Assembly (NCBI RefSeq): GCF_029946515.1
Contig: NZ_JARZHH010000016.1
Coordinates: 62,001 to 126,000 of the forward strand
Origin: Polyangium sp. 6x1
Lineage (GTDB): Bacteria; Myxococcota_A; Polyangia; Polyangiales; Polyangiaceae
DNA: 64,000 nucleotides
Direction of reading: 5' to 3'
Of the stretch, positions 1 to 8,589 are shown in pieces. The stretch's first letter is position 1. Each line of letters opens with the position of its first letter. The position numbers were made by a program, and so were the translations under genes. The notes under the pieces were generated by a model. It was not told the DNA's origin, did not search any database, and was given only the letters and a program-made list of their open reading frames with translations.

Positions 1-932
1 CCGAGCAGCTTCGCCTTCTCGGTCCGCAGCGCGAGCATCTCCTCGAGGAGCTTCACGTTCTGCTTGCCGCCGCGGTTCGTGAACTTCACGTAGAGCTCGA
101 GCGCGAGCTTGCGGTTCTTCGCGTACGTGATGAACGGGAAGTAGTCCGGGTAGTCCGTCGAGATGCGGACCTTCTTCTTGTCGTTCGGCTTGTGGCTCGC
201 GACGTACTCCTTCGGCAGGCCTTCGAGCTCCTTCGGATCGACCTCGATCCACTCGGTCGAGGCGCCGATGTTCGACATGAACGCCTGGCCCTTCTTCGTG
301 ATCTCGGCGTTGAGCTCGCGCAGCCGCGCCTGCTTCTCCGCGGGCAGCTCGAGCCCGTTGCGTCGGAAGTCGCGCAGCACGTCCGCGAGCAGCCGCGCGC
401 GCTCGCCTTCGAGCTTCTCGCCCTTCTTCGCGTAGGCCTGGATCACCGCGGCCACGTCCGCGTCGAGCCAGAGCGACGTCTGGAAGGCGTCCGTCTTCGG
501 CTCGCAGGACTTCGCGGCTTCGCGCACGGCCGCGTCCGGGTGCGCCACGCCCATCAGGTACGGGAACTCTCCGGCGCTCGCGAGCTCGAGGATCACGTCG
601 TCGAAGCGGCCCACCGTCGCCGCGAACGTGAGCTTGTCCGCGGGGGCGCCCTTCAGCGTCTTGATGTCGTCGGCGAGGCTCTTCGCTTTCGCGAGGTGCT
701 CGTCGCAGAGCTTGCGCGCGCCGTCCGGCGTCGTGCCGATCGCCACCGGATCGAACACGGGCTTTGCGGCGGGCGCGGGAGGCGGATCCGCGGGTTTCTC
801 GGTCGTCGCGGCGACGGTCGTTTTGGCCGTGTCCCCGTCCGTGTTCGGGGGCGTCACGGGCTCGGGCGTCGAGCCACCGCAGGCGAGGAGGGCGAGGGCG
901 AGCGAGACGAGGGTGAAGCTCGGAGTGCGCAT
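1..932 (-). CDS. M3-family (thimet oligopeptidase-like) metallopeptidase lipoprotein, C-terminus beyond window
   Basis: The first 310 residues of a larger protein are present. It opens with a lipoprotein signal (hydrophobic stretch SLALALLAC, lipid-modified Cys18), followed by a Pro/Thr/Ala-rich linker to about residue 60. The remainder resembles the helical N-terminal domain of M3A oligopeptidases such as Dcp/PrlC: the stretch containing ELPAEKQARLRELNAEITKK and the following strand region are typical. The HExxH zinc site would lie beyond the left edge, so catalytic competence cannot be judged. The start is the only ATG giving a lipobox at the right distance. It is divergent from the small lipoprotein at 994, with about 60 bp between them. 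Expected role is degradation of short peptides at the inner leaflet or periplasmic face. The family call rests on N-terminal similarity recalled from memory. Confidence 0.72.
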   Translation of the reverse strand, partial: MRTPSFTLVSLALALLACGGSTPEPVTPPNTDGDTAKTTVAATTEKPADPPPAPAAKPVFDPVAIGTTPDGARKLCDEHLAKAKSLADDIKTLKGAPADKLTFAATVGRFDDVILELASAGEFPYLMGVAHPDAAVREAAKSCEPKTDAFQTSLWLDADVAAVIQAYAKKGEKLEGERARLLADVLRDFRRNGLELPAEKQARLRELNAEITKKGQAFMSNIGASTEWIEVDPKELEGLPKEYVASHKPNDKKKVRISTDYPDYFPFITYAKNRKLALELYVKFTNRGGKQNVKLLEEMLALRTEKAKLL

Positions 933-993
933 CGGAGCGCCCGTATACCATTCGGCGCGCTCTGCCAAAACCCGCCTGCGTTATCCTCGACGC

Positions 994-1290
994 ATGCGCC
1001 CTTCGACTCTCTTCGCCCTTCTCCTCTCCTTCGTGATCTCCGGCTGCGGCGACCGTTCACCCGAGGACAGCTGCGCCGTCGTTTGCCAGAAAAACGCGCT
1101 CTGCCAGCCTGGCGCGAGCGAGTCGCTCTGCACGTCGACGTGCCTCGAGCTCGCGGCCGAAGACACGGCCTACGCCGCGTCCCTCTCCGCGCAGGCCGAC
1201 TGTTACGAGGAGCAGTCCGAGTACTACGAGGACGAAAAGGGCGTGTGCGTCGCCCTCGAAGGCGGCGCTTGCCAGGCTTCGCCGCAGTGA
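994..1290 (+). CDS. Small Cys-rich lipoprotein
   Basis: 98-residue protein with a type II signal peptide ending in VISGC (Cys18) and no other membrane segment. The mature part carries eight further cysteines (residues 27, 31, 37, 46, 50, 70, 85, 93) with a CxxxC at 27-31 and another at 46-50, which suggests several disulfides outside the cytoplasm. The acidic stretch EEQSEYYEDEKG precedes the last two cysteines. I do not recognise a named family; small Cys-rich lipoproteins of this style are frequent in myxobacteria. The ATG at 994 is chosen because it places the hydrophobic core directly after the basic N-terminus. The gene ends 16 bp before the convergent P5C dehydrogenase stop. Confidence 0.7.
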   Translation: MRPSTLFALLLSFVISGCGDRSPEDSCAVVCQKNALCQPGASESLCTSTCLELAAEDTAYAASLSAQADCYEEQSEYYEDEKGVCVALEGGACQASPQ

Positions 1291-1306
1291 CGCGGCGAGG
1301 CCCGGT

Positions 1307-2938
1307 CTACGGCTCCGACTGGAACGGATAGGGCACGGCGCGCGGCGGCTCGAAGTTCTCCTTGATCAAGCGCGGCGACGTCCAGCGCAGGAGGTTCAGC
1401 ACGCTGCCGGCCTTGTCGTTCGTCCCCGACGCGCGGTCGCCGCCGAACGGCTGTTGCCCGACCACGGCGCCCGTGGGTTTGTCGTTCACGTAGAAGTTGC
1501 CGGCTGCACGGCGGAGCTCGCGGCTCGCCTTCTCGATGAACGATCGATCGCGAGCGAACACCGCGCCCGTCAGCGCGTACGGGCTCGTCTGGTCGCAAAG
1601 CTCGAGCGCCTCGTCCACCTGGTTGTCGTCGTACGGCCACACCGTCAGCACGGGCCCGAAGAGCTCCGTCTCCATCAGCGTGTGCTTCGGGTCGTCGGTC
1701 TCCATCACGGTCGGCTCGATGAAGAAGCCCTCCGTGTCGCTCCACTCGCCGCCGCAGATGAGCCGCGCGCGACCGCCCTTCCGCGCCTCCTCCACCGCGC
1801 CCGTGATCCGCGCGTAGGCGCGACCGTCGATCACCGCGCCCATGAAGTTCCGGAAGTCGGAAACGTCGCCGACGCGGATCATCCGCGTGAGCTCCACGAT
1901 CCGCTCCTTCAGCGCCGGCCACATCGACTTCGGCACGTACGCACGCGACGCCGCCGAGCACTTTTGGCCCTGGTACTCGAACGCGCCTCGCACGAGCGCG
2001 ACCGCGAGCGCCGTCGGATCCGCGCTCGTGTGAGCAAAAACAAAATCCTTTCCGCCCGTCTCGCCCACGAGGCGCGGGTACGTCCGGTACCGATCGATGT
2101 TCTCGCCGACCTTGCGCCACATCCACCGGAACACCGGCGTCGAGCCCGTGAAGTGCACGCCCGCGAGGCTCGGGTGCTCGAGCGCCGCCGTCGTCACCTC
2201 TGCCGGATCGCCCATGACGAGGTTGATCACGCCGTCGGGCAGCCCCGCCTCGCGGAAGAGGGTCATGATCCAGTGCGCCGAGAGCAGCGCGTTCTGCGAC
2301 GGCTTCCACACGACCGTGTTGCCCATGATCGCCGGCGCCGCGGGCAGGTTCGCCGCGATGGCCGTGAAGTTGAACGGCGTCGCCGCGAAGACGAACCCTT
2401 CGAGCGGACGCGGCTCCATCACGTTCCATATCCCGGGCGAGCTCTGCGGCTGCTCCGTCGCGATCTGCCGCGCGTAGGCCACGTTGAAGCGCAGGAAATC
2501 GATGAGCTCGCAGGCCGCGTCGATCTCGGCCTGATGCGCCGTCTTGCTCTGCCCGAGCATCGTCGCCGCGTTGAGCAGCGGCCGGTAGCGCGTCGCGAGC
2601 AGCTCCGCCGCGCGCAGGAACACCGCCGCGCGCGCCGTCCACGGCATCTCGCTCCACATCTTCGACGCTTCGAGCGCGGCCTCGATCGCGTCCGCGACGT
2701 CCGTGCGACTGCCGTCGTGCGCACGTGCGAGGATCAGGCTCCGCTTGTGCGGCGCGCGCACCTCGGTGAGGCGGCCCGTGAAGACATGGTTCTTCCCGAT
2801 CACCATCGGGATCTCGATCGTCTCGCCCGACATGCGCGCGAGAGCGGCCTTGAGCTCCGCGCGTTCGGTCGTACCGGGCGCATAGGAACGCGTCGGCTCG
2901 TTGACGGGGTGGGGCGTGTTGACGATCGCGGCCTGCAT
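1307..2938 (-). CDS. pruA: L-glutamate gamma-semialdehyde (1-pyrroline-5-carboxylate) dehydrogenase
   Basis: 543-residue aldehyde dehydrogenase of the ALDH4A1 type, which oxidises glutamate semialdehyde from proline or ornithine breakdown to glutamate with NAD+. Visible signatures are the oxyanion Asn motif TPFNFT (Asn190), the general base in GETGGKDF (Glu293) and the nucleophile in GQKCSAASR (Cys327). The length matches stand-alone P5CDH of the eukaryote/Gram-positive kind rather than the PutA fusion, so a separate proline dehydrogenase must exist elsewhere. The Met at 2938 was preferred over the one at 2956 because homologues start near this point with a short polar N-terminus leading to the NEPTRSYAPGT stretch. 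Single gene, divergent from the DUF2804 gene. Confidence 0.93.
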   Translation of the reverse strand: MQAAIVNTPHPVNEPTRSYAPGTTERAELKAALARMSGETIEIPMVIGKNHVFTGRLTEVRAPHKRSLILARAHDGSRTDVADAIEAALEASKMWSEMPWTARAAVFLRAAELLATRYRPLLNAATMLGQSKTAHQAEIDAACELIDFLRFNVAYARQIATEQPQSSPGIWNVMEPRPLEGFVFAATPFNFTAIAANLPAAPAIMGNTVVWKPSQNALLSAHWIMTLFREAGLPDGVINLVMGDPAEVTTAALEHPSLAGVHFTGSTPVFRWMWRKVGENIDRYRTYPRLVGETGGKDFVFAHTSADPTALAVALVRGAFEYQGQKCSAASRAYVPKSMWPALKERIVELTRMIRVGDVSDFRNFMGAVIDGRAYARITGAVEEARKGGRARLICGGEWSDTEGFFIEPTVMETDDPKHTLMETELFGPVLTVWPYDDNQVDEALELCDQTSPYALTGAVFARDRSFIEKASRELRRAAGNFYVNDKPTGAVVGQQPFGGDRASGTNDKAGSVLNLLRWTSPRLIKENFEPPRAVPYPFQSEP

Positions 2939-3030
2939 GGCGCGCGAGTCTACCACTGCGATCCGCGATGGCGCTCTCGCGCCGTGCGCAGGTCCGTGCC
3001 GTCTTCCCAGGGCTCGCTATTCTCCCGTGG

Positions 3031-4035
3031 ATGCAGATCCACCGGACTCCGCCCGAAGCGATCCTCGACCCGACCACCCAGAGGCCCCGGTTCGGCACGT
3101 ACGTCGGGGGGCTGCCGCCCGTCGCCTTCGGGGCCGCGGCGAAGAACCCGCTCACCCGCGTGCGCCGCGAAAAACGCTGGTTTTACGTGGCTCTCGCCTC
3201 CGACGAGCTCATCTGCGCCGCCGCGATCATCCGCCTCGGCTACGCCGCCAACGCCTTCGCCTTCGTCGTGGATCGCCGCGAGGGCCGCACCCTCTGCGAC
3301 GAGACCACCAAGGGCCCGCCGTTCAGCGCCTTCGTCGGCGACAGCGGCGGCGAGGGTTGCCTCGCCTCCTACCACCTCGGGAATAACCACCTCTCCGTCT
3401 CGCGGCCCGTCGGACAGAGCGATTACGTCATCGACGTACGCATGCAGGGCCTCGAGCTTCAGGCGCGGCTCGGCACCGCGGAGGCGCCGCCTGCGCTTGG
3501 TGTGGTCGCGGCGCTGCGGGACGGCCTCTTCTCGACCACGGAGAAACGCGCGCTCCTCTCGGTCTCCGGCTCGCTCGTCGCCGGGGGACGCAGGTTCTCG
3601 CTCGACGGCGCGCTCGCCGGGTACGACTTCACGGCGGGCCTGCTCGAACGGCACACCGCGTGGCGCTGGGGCTTCGGCCTCGGCCGCACCTCCGAGGGCA
3701 AACCCATCGCCTTGAACCTCACCGAGGGGTTCGTCGGGGATCGCGAGTGTGTCGCCTGGATCGACGGCGAGGTCGTGCCGCTCTCGGCCGTCCGCTTTTC
3801 GTTTGACCACGAACGACCCTTGTCGAGCTGGCAGGTCCGCGCGCCCGACGATCGCGTCGATCTCGGCTTCACGCCGAGCGGCCTCCACGCCGAGCGCCAC
3901 GACTTCGGGATCGTCCGCTCGCGGTTCCTGCAGCTCGCCGGGGAATTTTCGGGGCGGATCCACGTCCCGGGCCGCGAGCCGATCACGGTCGATCGGCTCG
4001 CCGGGGTCACCGAGGATCAGGACACGTACTGGTGA
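3031..4035 (+). CDS. DUF2804 domain-containing protein
   Basis: 334-residue soluble protein that matches DUF2804 throughout: N-terminal R..FGTYVGGLPP, central lipocalin-like beta-rich repeats (TAWRWGFGLGRTSEGKPIAL, LNLTEGFVGDRECVAW) and the family C-terminus LAGVTEDQDTYW. DUF2804 proteins are predicted to be related to the carotenoid-synthase/AttH lipocalin-like fold; no enzymatic activity is established. No signal peptide or TM segment is seen. The ATG at 3031 is preferred to 2968, which adds a basic extension with no family counterpart. The gene faces ligA and is separated from it by a hairpin repeat element. Confidence 0.85.
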   Translation: MQIHRTPPEAILDPTTQRPRFGTYVGGLPPVAFGAAAKNPLTRVRREKRWFYVALASDELICAAAIIRLGYAANAFAFVVDRREGRTLCDETTKGPPFSAFVGDSGGEGCLASYHLGNNHLSVSRPVGQSDYVIDVRMQGLELQARLGTAEAPPALGVVAALRDGLFSTTEKRALLSVSGSLVAGGRRFSLDGALAGYDFTAGLLERHTAWRWGFGLGRTSEGKPIALNLTEGFVGDRECVAWIDGEVVPLSAVRFSFDHERPLSSWQVRAPDDRVDLGFTPSGLHAERHDFGIVRSRFLQLAGEFSGRIHVPGREPITVDRLAGVTEDQDTYW

Positions 4036-4048
4036 GGGGGGCTGTCAC

Positions 4049-4159
4049 AGCGTAGCGCCGGGGTTTCACCCCGGACCCGACGAGGGGCTGTCCGCCCCTC
4101 GACCCGGACCAGGGCAAGCCCTGGACCGTTGGTGCATCGACCGCGATGCGGTCGATGCA
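4049..4159. repeat. Four-hairpin modular repeat, copy 1 (order A-B-C-D)
   Basis: Four consecutive inverted repeats. A: CCGGGGTTTCACCCCGG (4058-4074). B: GAGGGGCTGTCCGCCCCTC (4082-4100). C: CCAGGGCAAGCCCTGG (4109-4124). D: arms GCATCGACC and GGTCGATGC around GCGATGC (4134-4158). The copy begins with AGCGTAGCG at 4049, a terminal sequence seen in inverted form at other copies. It fills the gap between the convergent DUF2804 and ligA genes and could act as a bidirectional transcript end, though no T-tract follows. Confidence 0.9.
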
Positions 4160-4169
4160 AAGGACATCC

Positions 4170-6134
4170 TCAGGAGACCTTCACGCCCTTGTCCTGGACG
4201 AGCTTGAAGAAGCCGGCTTCGTCGAGGAGCTGCGTGCCGTACTTCTTCGCCTTCTGCGCCTTGCTCGACGTCGAGTCGACCTCGGCGCTGACGAGGTAGT
4301 TGAGCTCCTTCGTCACGCCCGAGAGCACCCGCCCGCCGTTCGCCTCCACGAGGTTCGTCAGCTCGCCGCGCGGGCGGCTGAGGGCGCCCGTGAAGCAGAA
4401 CGACATCCCCGCGAGCGGGCCCTCCTGCTCCTGCGTCACGGGCACGATGCCCTGCGCGATCAATCGCTCGATCTCGGCTTTGCGACCCTGGATCCCGCGC
4501 ACGATCATGCCTGCCTTGATCGGGCCGAGCCCCGAGATCCCCGCGAGATCCTGCTCCGTCGCCGCGAGCAATTTTTCGATCGTCGTGTAGCCCGACGACA
4601 CGAGCAGCCGCGCCGTTTGGATCGCGAAACCCTCGATGCCGAGCGCGGCCAGGAACACGGGCAGCGTGAGCGGCAGCCGGCTCGTGAGCTCGTCGAGCAC
4701 CTTCTTCGCGATCTTGTCGCCGCGCCGCTCGAGGTCCGCGATCTGCTTCGGCTTCAGCTTGTAGAGGTCGCCCGGCTCCTTCACGAGCTTCGCCTCGACG
4801 AGCTGCTCGATCAGCTTGTCGCCCCATTCGAGCGCGCCGATCGCGTCGATCCAGTTGTGGATCCGGCCCTCCACGAGCGCCGGGCACTCCTGGTTGCGGC
4901 AGAGCAGGTACTCGCCGCTCGCCACGAGCTCGGCCGAGCAGCGGCGGCAGCGCGTCGGCGGCTGCTCCGTCTTGCCGCCCTTCTCGACGACCTCTTCGAC
5001 GTACGGGATCACGTCGTTCCGGCGCGACACGAGCACCTCGTCGCCCACGCCGATCCCGAGCGCGCGCACGTTGCCCACGTTGTGCAGGCTCGCGCGCTGC
5101 ACCGTCGCGCCCGCGAGCTCCACCGGCTCCACGATCGCGACGGGCGTCACGCGCCCGCTCGGCCCCGTGTCCCAGAGGATCTCCACGACCTTCGACACCT
5201 TCGCTTGCGACGCGAACTTGAACGCGGTCGCGCCGCGCGGCCTGCGGTTCAGCTCGCCGAGCACGGTCTGCGCGGCGGTCGAGTTCGCCCGCACCACGAG
5301 CCCGTCGATCTCGTAGTCGAGCCCCGCGCGGATCTCCGACGAGTACTTCCGGTAGATCGCGAGCACGTCTTTCAGTGTGCCCTTCGCGGTCCACGGCGTG
5401 CCGAAGCCCTGCTTGCGCAGGAACGTGATCTTCTGCTCCTCGGTCGCGACGTCGAGGTGATCGGCGAGGTCGTAGAACAGCACGGTCAGGTGCTCGCAGC
5501 CCTGGCCGTCGAAGCGCTTCGACGTGCCGGCGGCGGCGTTCCGCGGGTTCGCGACCCCCGGGAACGACTTCTTCATGTCCGACAGCTTGAGGATGATCTC
5601 GCCGCGCACGCTGAGGTTGATCTTTTCCTTCAGCTTCTGCGGCACGCCGCGCATGCGCGCGACGTTCGGCGAGATGCGCTCGCCCATGATGCCGTCGCCG
5701 CGCGTGATCGCGTCGGCGTACTTGCCGTCGCGGTAGATCACCTCGATCGAGATCCCGTCGAGCTTCTCCGCGACGAAGAGATCATCCGAGATCGCCTTGC
5801 CGCCTTCCTTCACGACGAGCTCGTCGCAGCGCGCGGCCCAGGCTTCGAGCTCGGCCTCGTTCACGACCTTGTTCAGCGAGCCCATCGGGATCTCGTGCCG
5901 CGCCTTTTCCCACTCGGTCACGGCCACGGGGGTGCCGACGCGCGCGAGCACGGGGTGCGTCGGATCGAGATCACGCAGCTCGTCTTCGAGCGCGTCGTAG
6001 GCGGCGTCCGAGATGTCGGGTTTGCCGGCGTAGTAGCTCGCGCGATAGCGCTCGATGCGCTCGGCGAGCTCGTCGATCCGCGCTCGCACGGCCGGATCCG
6101 GCTGTTTGTCCCAACCGTGGTGCAGGTGCGTCAT
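4170..6134 (-). CDS. ligA: NAD+-dependent DNA ligase LigA
   Basis: 654-residue bacterial DNA ligase that seals nicks using NAD+. Domain order: Ia domain (YRASYYAGKPDISDAAYD, NMN site), adenylation domain with nucleophile Lys124 in AEKLDGIS, OB fold, a four-Cys zinc finger (Cys396, Cys399, Cys412, Cys417), helix-hairpin-helix repeats (LAGISGLGPIKAGMI), and a C-terminal BRCT (GMSFCFTGALSRPRGEL). The adenylation motif reads KLDGIS where most LigA have KxDG followed by a small residue, and overall the protein is a somewhat divergent LigA type, but all key residues are present. It is convergent with DUF2804. The NUDIX gene lies 31 bp upstream on the same strand, so the two may be co-transcribed. 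Confidence 0.95.
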   Translation of the reverse strand: MTHLHHGWDKQPDPAVRARIDELAERIERYRASYYAGKPDISDAAYDALEDELRDLDPTHPVLARVGTPVAVTEWEKARHEIPMGSLNKVVNEAELEAWAARCDELVVKEGGKAISDDLFVAEKLDGISIEVIYRDGKYADAITRGDGIMGERISPNVARMRGVPQKLKEKINLSVRGEIILKLSDMKKSFPGVANPRNAAAGTSKRFDGQGCEHLTVLFYDLADHLDVATEEQKITFLRKQGFGTPWTAKGTLKDVLAIYRKYSSEIRAGLDYEIDGLVVRANSTAAQTVLGELNRRPRGATAFKFASQAKVSKVVEILWDTGPSGRVTPVAIVEPVELAGATVQRASLHNVGNVRALGIGVGDEVLVSRRNDVIPYVEEVVEKGGKTEQPPTRCRRCSAELVASGEYLLCRNQECPALVEGRIHNWIDAIGALEWGDKLIEQLVEAKLVKEPGDLYKLKPKQIADLERRGDKIAKKVLDELTSRLPLTLPVFLAALGIEGFAIQTARLLVSSGYTTIEKLLAATEQDLAGISGLGPIKAGMIVRGIQGRKAEIERLIAQGIVPVTQEQEGPLAGMSFCFTGALSRPRGELTNLVEANGGRVLSGVTKELNYLVSAEVDSTSSKAQKAKKYGTQLLDEAGFFKLVQDKGVKVS

Positions 6135-6165
6135 CCTCGTGTCCTCCCTGAAGTCGCTTCGAACG

Positions 6166-6642
6166 TCACTCGAACACCACCTCGCCGCGCCGCGCGGCGG
6201 CGAGCATGTCGTCCATCCCCATCGCCAGCGGCGCGGGCAGCTCCTCGTCGCGGAACAATCTCACCTCTCGGATCTCGAGCGGATTCTTCGGCGATCGGTT
6301 GGGTGCAGCTACACGCGCGGAAACAACGATCGTCACCGCGTGAAACCGGATGTCTCGATCCGGCCGCGAGAACACGCCCACGATGGGGCCGATCGTCACC
6401 TCGTCGACGCCGGCCTCCTCGTCGAGCTCACGCGCGACCGTCGTCCGCAGGGTCTCGCCCCACTCGACCGTGCCGCCGGGCAGCGCCCAGGTCCCTGTGT
6501 CGGCGCGGCGGATGAGCAGCCACCTCCCGTCCTCCGTCCGGGCGGCCACGGCCACGCCGACCACGGGTCGCTTGAGGAGGTGCCGCACGATCTCTTGCGC
6601 CACGCCGAGAACCGACCGCGGCAGGTACGAGAGGGGCCCCAT
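6166..6642 (-). CDS. NUDIX hydrolase
   Basis: A 158-residue NUDIX protein. The Nudix box is complete: Gly-x5-Glu-x7-Arg-Glu-Leu-x-Glu-Glu-x-Gly in GTVEWGETLRTTVARELDEE, continuing AGV. The N-terminal part includes VVGVAVAARTEDGRWLLIRR and the ALPGG strand that precedes the box. Such enzymes hydrolyse nucleoside diphosphates linked to another moiety; substrate cannot be read from the box. An alternative ATG at 6666 adds eight residues, and neither start has a clear ribosome site. It lies directly upstream of ligA on the same strand, which fits a nucleotide-housecleaning or NAD-related role but does not prove one. Confidence 0.88.
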   Translation of the reverse strand: MGPLSYLPRSVLGVAQEIVRHLLKRPVVGVAVAARTEDGRWLLIRRADTGTWALPGGTVEWGETLRTTVARELDEEAGVDEVTIGPIVGVFSRPDRDIRFHAVTIVVSARVAAPNRSPKNPLEIREVRLFRDEELPAPLAMGMDDMLAAARRGEVVFE

Positions 6643-6763
6643 GCGGCGCGCAGAATAGCGGCCCATCCGGGGTCGGGAAGAGGCATGCGCGCAGTCCGGT
6701 CGATTTCAGTGGACGTGGTGCCCACTGGACACATGCACCCCCGCGCGAGGTAGGCTTCCCCGC

Positions 6764-7609
6764 ATGCGTGAGCCCCTCGTCGTCGCGGCCGTGCAGATGA
6801 ACAGCCAGGCGGACCTCGCCGAGAACCTCGGCCGCGCCGGCCGCCTCGTGGCCGAAGCCGCCTCCCGCGGCGCGAAGGTCGTGGTCTTGCCCGAGAATTT
6901 CGCCTTCATGGGCGGCGACGACGACGAGCGGCTGCGCGTCGCCGAGGACCTAGACGCGAAGGACGGCGGTCAGATCCGCGCCTTCCTCGCGGAAAACGCC
7001 ACGAAGCACGGTCTCTGGATCCTCGCGGGCGGCCTGCCCGAGCGCTCTGCCGATCCGAAGCGTGTCCACAACACCTGCGCAGCCGTCGCGCCTTCCGGCG
7101 AGATCGTCGCGCGGTACCGCAAGATCCACCTCTTCGACGTCGAGGTCGGCGACGGCCAGCGCTACCGCGAATCGGCCTCGTGCATGCCAGGCGACGAGGC
7201 CGTCGTCGTCGACGCCGGCGGAGCGCGGATCGGCCTCTCGATCTGCTACGACCTGCGCTTCCCCGAGCTCTATCGCGAGCTCGTCTCCCGCGGCGCAGAG
7301 GTGCTCATCGTGCCCGCAGCGTTCACGCTCGCGACAGGCAAAGACCACTGGCACGTGCTCCTGCGCGCGCGAGCGATCGAGGCGCAGTGTTACGTGATCG
7401 CGGCGGCGCAATGGGGGAGCCATCCGAAGGGGCGCCGTACGTACGGCAAGTCGTGCATCGTGGATCCCTGGGGGGAGGTCGTTGCGCAAGCGTCGGAAGG
7501 GGAGGGGCTCGTCGTGACCACGCTCGATCCGGCCTATCTCGTGCAGGTGCGGGCGAGCCTGCCCTCGCTCCAGCACCGGCGGATCGGGATCGTTTCGCGG
7601 CAGACTTGA
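6764..7609 (+). CDS. Nitrilase-superfamily amidohydrolase (Nit1/deaminated-glutathione amidase-like)
   Basis: 281 residues with the complete C-N hydrolase triad: Glu44 (VVLPENFAF), Lys121 (YRKIHLFDV) and Cys162 (SICYDLRFPELYR). The KIHLFDVEVGDG and CYDLRFPELYR wording matches the Nit1 branch, whose members repair deaminated glutathione and related omega-amides. Length and start are normal, and no signal peptide is present, so it is cytoplasmic. It is divergent from the NUDIX gene, with about 120 bp between starts. Family assignment is strong; exact substrate is inferred by branch similarity. Confidence 0.92.
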   Translation: MREPLVVAAVQMNSQADLAENLGRAGRLVAEAASRGAKVVVLPENFAFMGGDDDERLRVAEDLDAKDGGQIRAFLAENATKHGLWILAGGLPERSADPKRVHNTCAAVAPSGEIVARYRKIHLFDVEVGDGQRYRESASCMPGDEAVVVDAGGARIGLSICYDLRFPELYRELVSRGAEVLIVPAAFTLATGKDHWHVLLRARAIEAQCYVIAAAQWGSHPKGRRTYGKSCIVDPWGEVVAQASEGEGLVVTTLDPAYLVQVRASLPSLQHRRIGIVSRQT

Positions 7610-7643
7610 GGTGACTCCCAGAGTAGGCGTACCTTCCCGGATC

Positions 7644-8117
7644 GTGGGACGTCTACGCCTCGGGATCATGTTCGTGCCGCTCCTCGTGGGCTGCGCCGGT
7701 GGAAGTGGCGGGCAGCCCGTGGAAGGGCCGTCGCAGGGGACGGCCATCGAGACGGACAAACCCGTCGAGCCCGAGCTCACGGGCGCAAAAAAGAAGCTCC
7801 AGGGGACGTGGGAGATCGTCCGCTACACGTCGGATCACCCGATCCCGAACGAGGCGATGCCGCTGATGGCCGACCTGTTCGAGTCCCTGCGCATCCGCTT
7901 CGAGAAGGACGCGCAGAGCGTGCGAACCTCGAAGACCCCCGACGAGAGCGCCCCCTACCAAGTGGACGCCGAGTCCGGAGACGCCTTCACGCTACGAACG
8001 AGCGGAGGCATGTTCGACGGCGCCAAGTGCCGCTTCCTCGGCCCCGACGAGTGGGAAGTCACCGACCGCGGCAAGACCTGGCCCGGCGTGAGCGTCCTCC
8101 GTCGCGCAGCACGCTGA
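7644..8117 (+). CDS. Small lipoprotein, lipocalin-like (GTWEIV) domain
   Basis: About 157 residues from a GTG start at 7644: a short basic N-terminus, hydrophobic GIMFVPLLVGC (lipobox Cys17), a Gly/Pro-rich linker, then KKLQGTWEIVRYTSD and a beta-rich domain ending in KTWPGVSVLRR. The GTW(x)IV opening is typical of small secreted lipocalin-like or TIGR03067-type domains, whose function is unknown. Other possible starts are GTG 7611 (longer, polar extension) and ATG 7668 (shortens the signal). It follows the amidase gene closely and may share its transcript. Downstream comes a large fold-back repeat. Confidence 0.7.
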   Translation: MGRLRLGIMFVPLLVGCAGGSGGQPVEGPSQGTAIETDKPVEPELTGAKKKLQGTWEIVRYTSDHPIPNEAMPLMADLFESLRIRFEKDAQSVRTSKTPDESAPYQVDAESGDAFTLRTSGGMFDGAKCRFLGPDEWEVTDRGKTWPGVSVLRRAAR

Positions 8118-8177
8118 GCCCGCGACACGCACTCCGCAGAGCGGAGGCCGAGCCGCGTCATGGCGTCCGCGTGGGCG

Positions 8178-8527
8178 AGAGCGGGGCGTTGCCCCGCGCC
8201 CCAGAAGGGGGCTGTCCGCCCCCTTCACCCCGGACCAAGCGCGGCCTGGACCGAAAGCGGAGAAACCGCGCGATGCGCGGTTTCTCCGACGGCCTGTGGC
8301 AAGACCACGAGCGACCTCGCCAGCGGAGACAGCAGCGCTGCCCGCCTTAGCAGACACGTCAGCCCTGCTGTTTTGGCTGGCCAGCCGTCGCCGGTCTTGC
8401 CACGGGCCCGTTCGATGAACTGCGCAATGCGCAGTTCATCGAACCTCGGTCCAGGCCGCGCCTGGTCCGGGTCCAGGGGTGGACAACCCCTGGTCGGGTC
8501 CGGGGTGAAACCCCGGCGCTACGCTGT
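8178..8527. repeat. Composite fold-back element: two four-hairpin repeats head to head around a spacer
   Basis: Left half, order A-B-C-D: A GCGGGGCGTTGCCCCGC (8181-8197), B arms AAGGGGG/CCCCCTT (about 8205-8225), C CCAAGCGCGGCCTGG (8235-8249), D arms GGAGAAACCGCGC/GCGCGGTTTCTCC (8259-8287). The spacer 8288-8410 is itself an imperfect inverted repeat: GGCCTGTGGCAAGAC at its left end and GTCTTGCCACGGGCC at its right end. Right half, order D-C-B-A: D arms TTCGATGAACTGC/GCAGTTCATCGAA (8411-8443), C CCAGGCCGCGCCTGG (8451-8465), B arms CCAGGGG/CCCCTGG (8473-8493), A CCGGGGTGAAACCCCGG (8500-8516), then GCGCTACGCT. It fills the gap between the convergent lipoprotein and AraC genes (stops 8117 and 8590). 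No coding signal is seen. Confidence 0.88.
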
Positions 8528-8589
8528 GGTCGAGAAGGGGGGAGGCCTGCCGGGGGGGACTGGCGGGCCGTTGGTCGAGCGACCTTGGC

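Noticed and set aside
1454-3715. A 753-codon plus-strand open frame across P5C dehydrogenase and DUF2804
   Set aside because: It runs antisense to one real gene and out of frame through another, with Arg-rich composition typical of high-GC shadow frames.
8178-8527. Possible CRISPR array or tRNA/ncRNA cluster in the repeat regions
   Set aside because: Repeats are palindromic modules in fixed order, not identical direct repeats with unique spacers of equal length; no tRNA acceptor/T-arm pattern is present.
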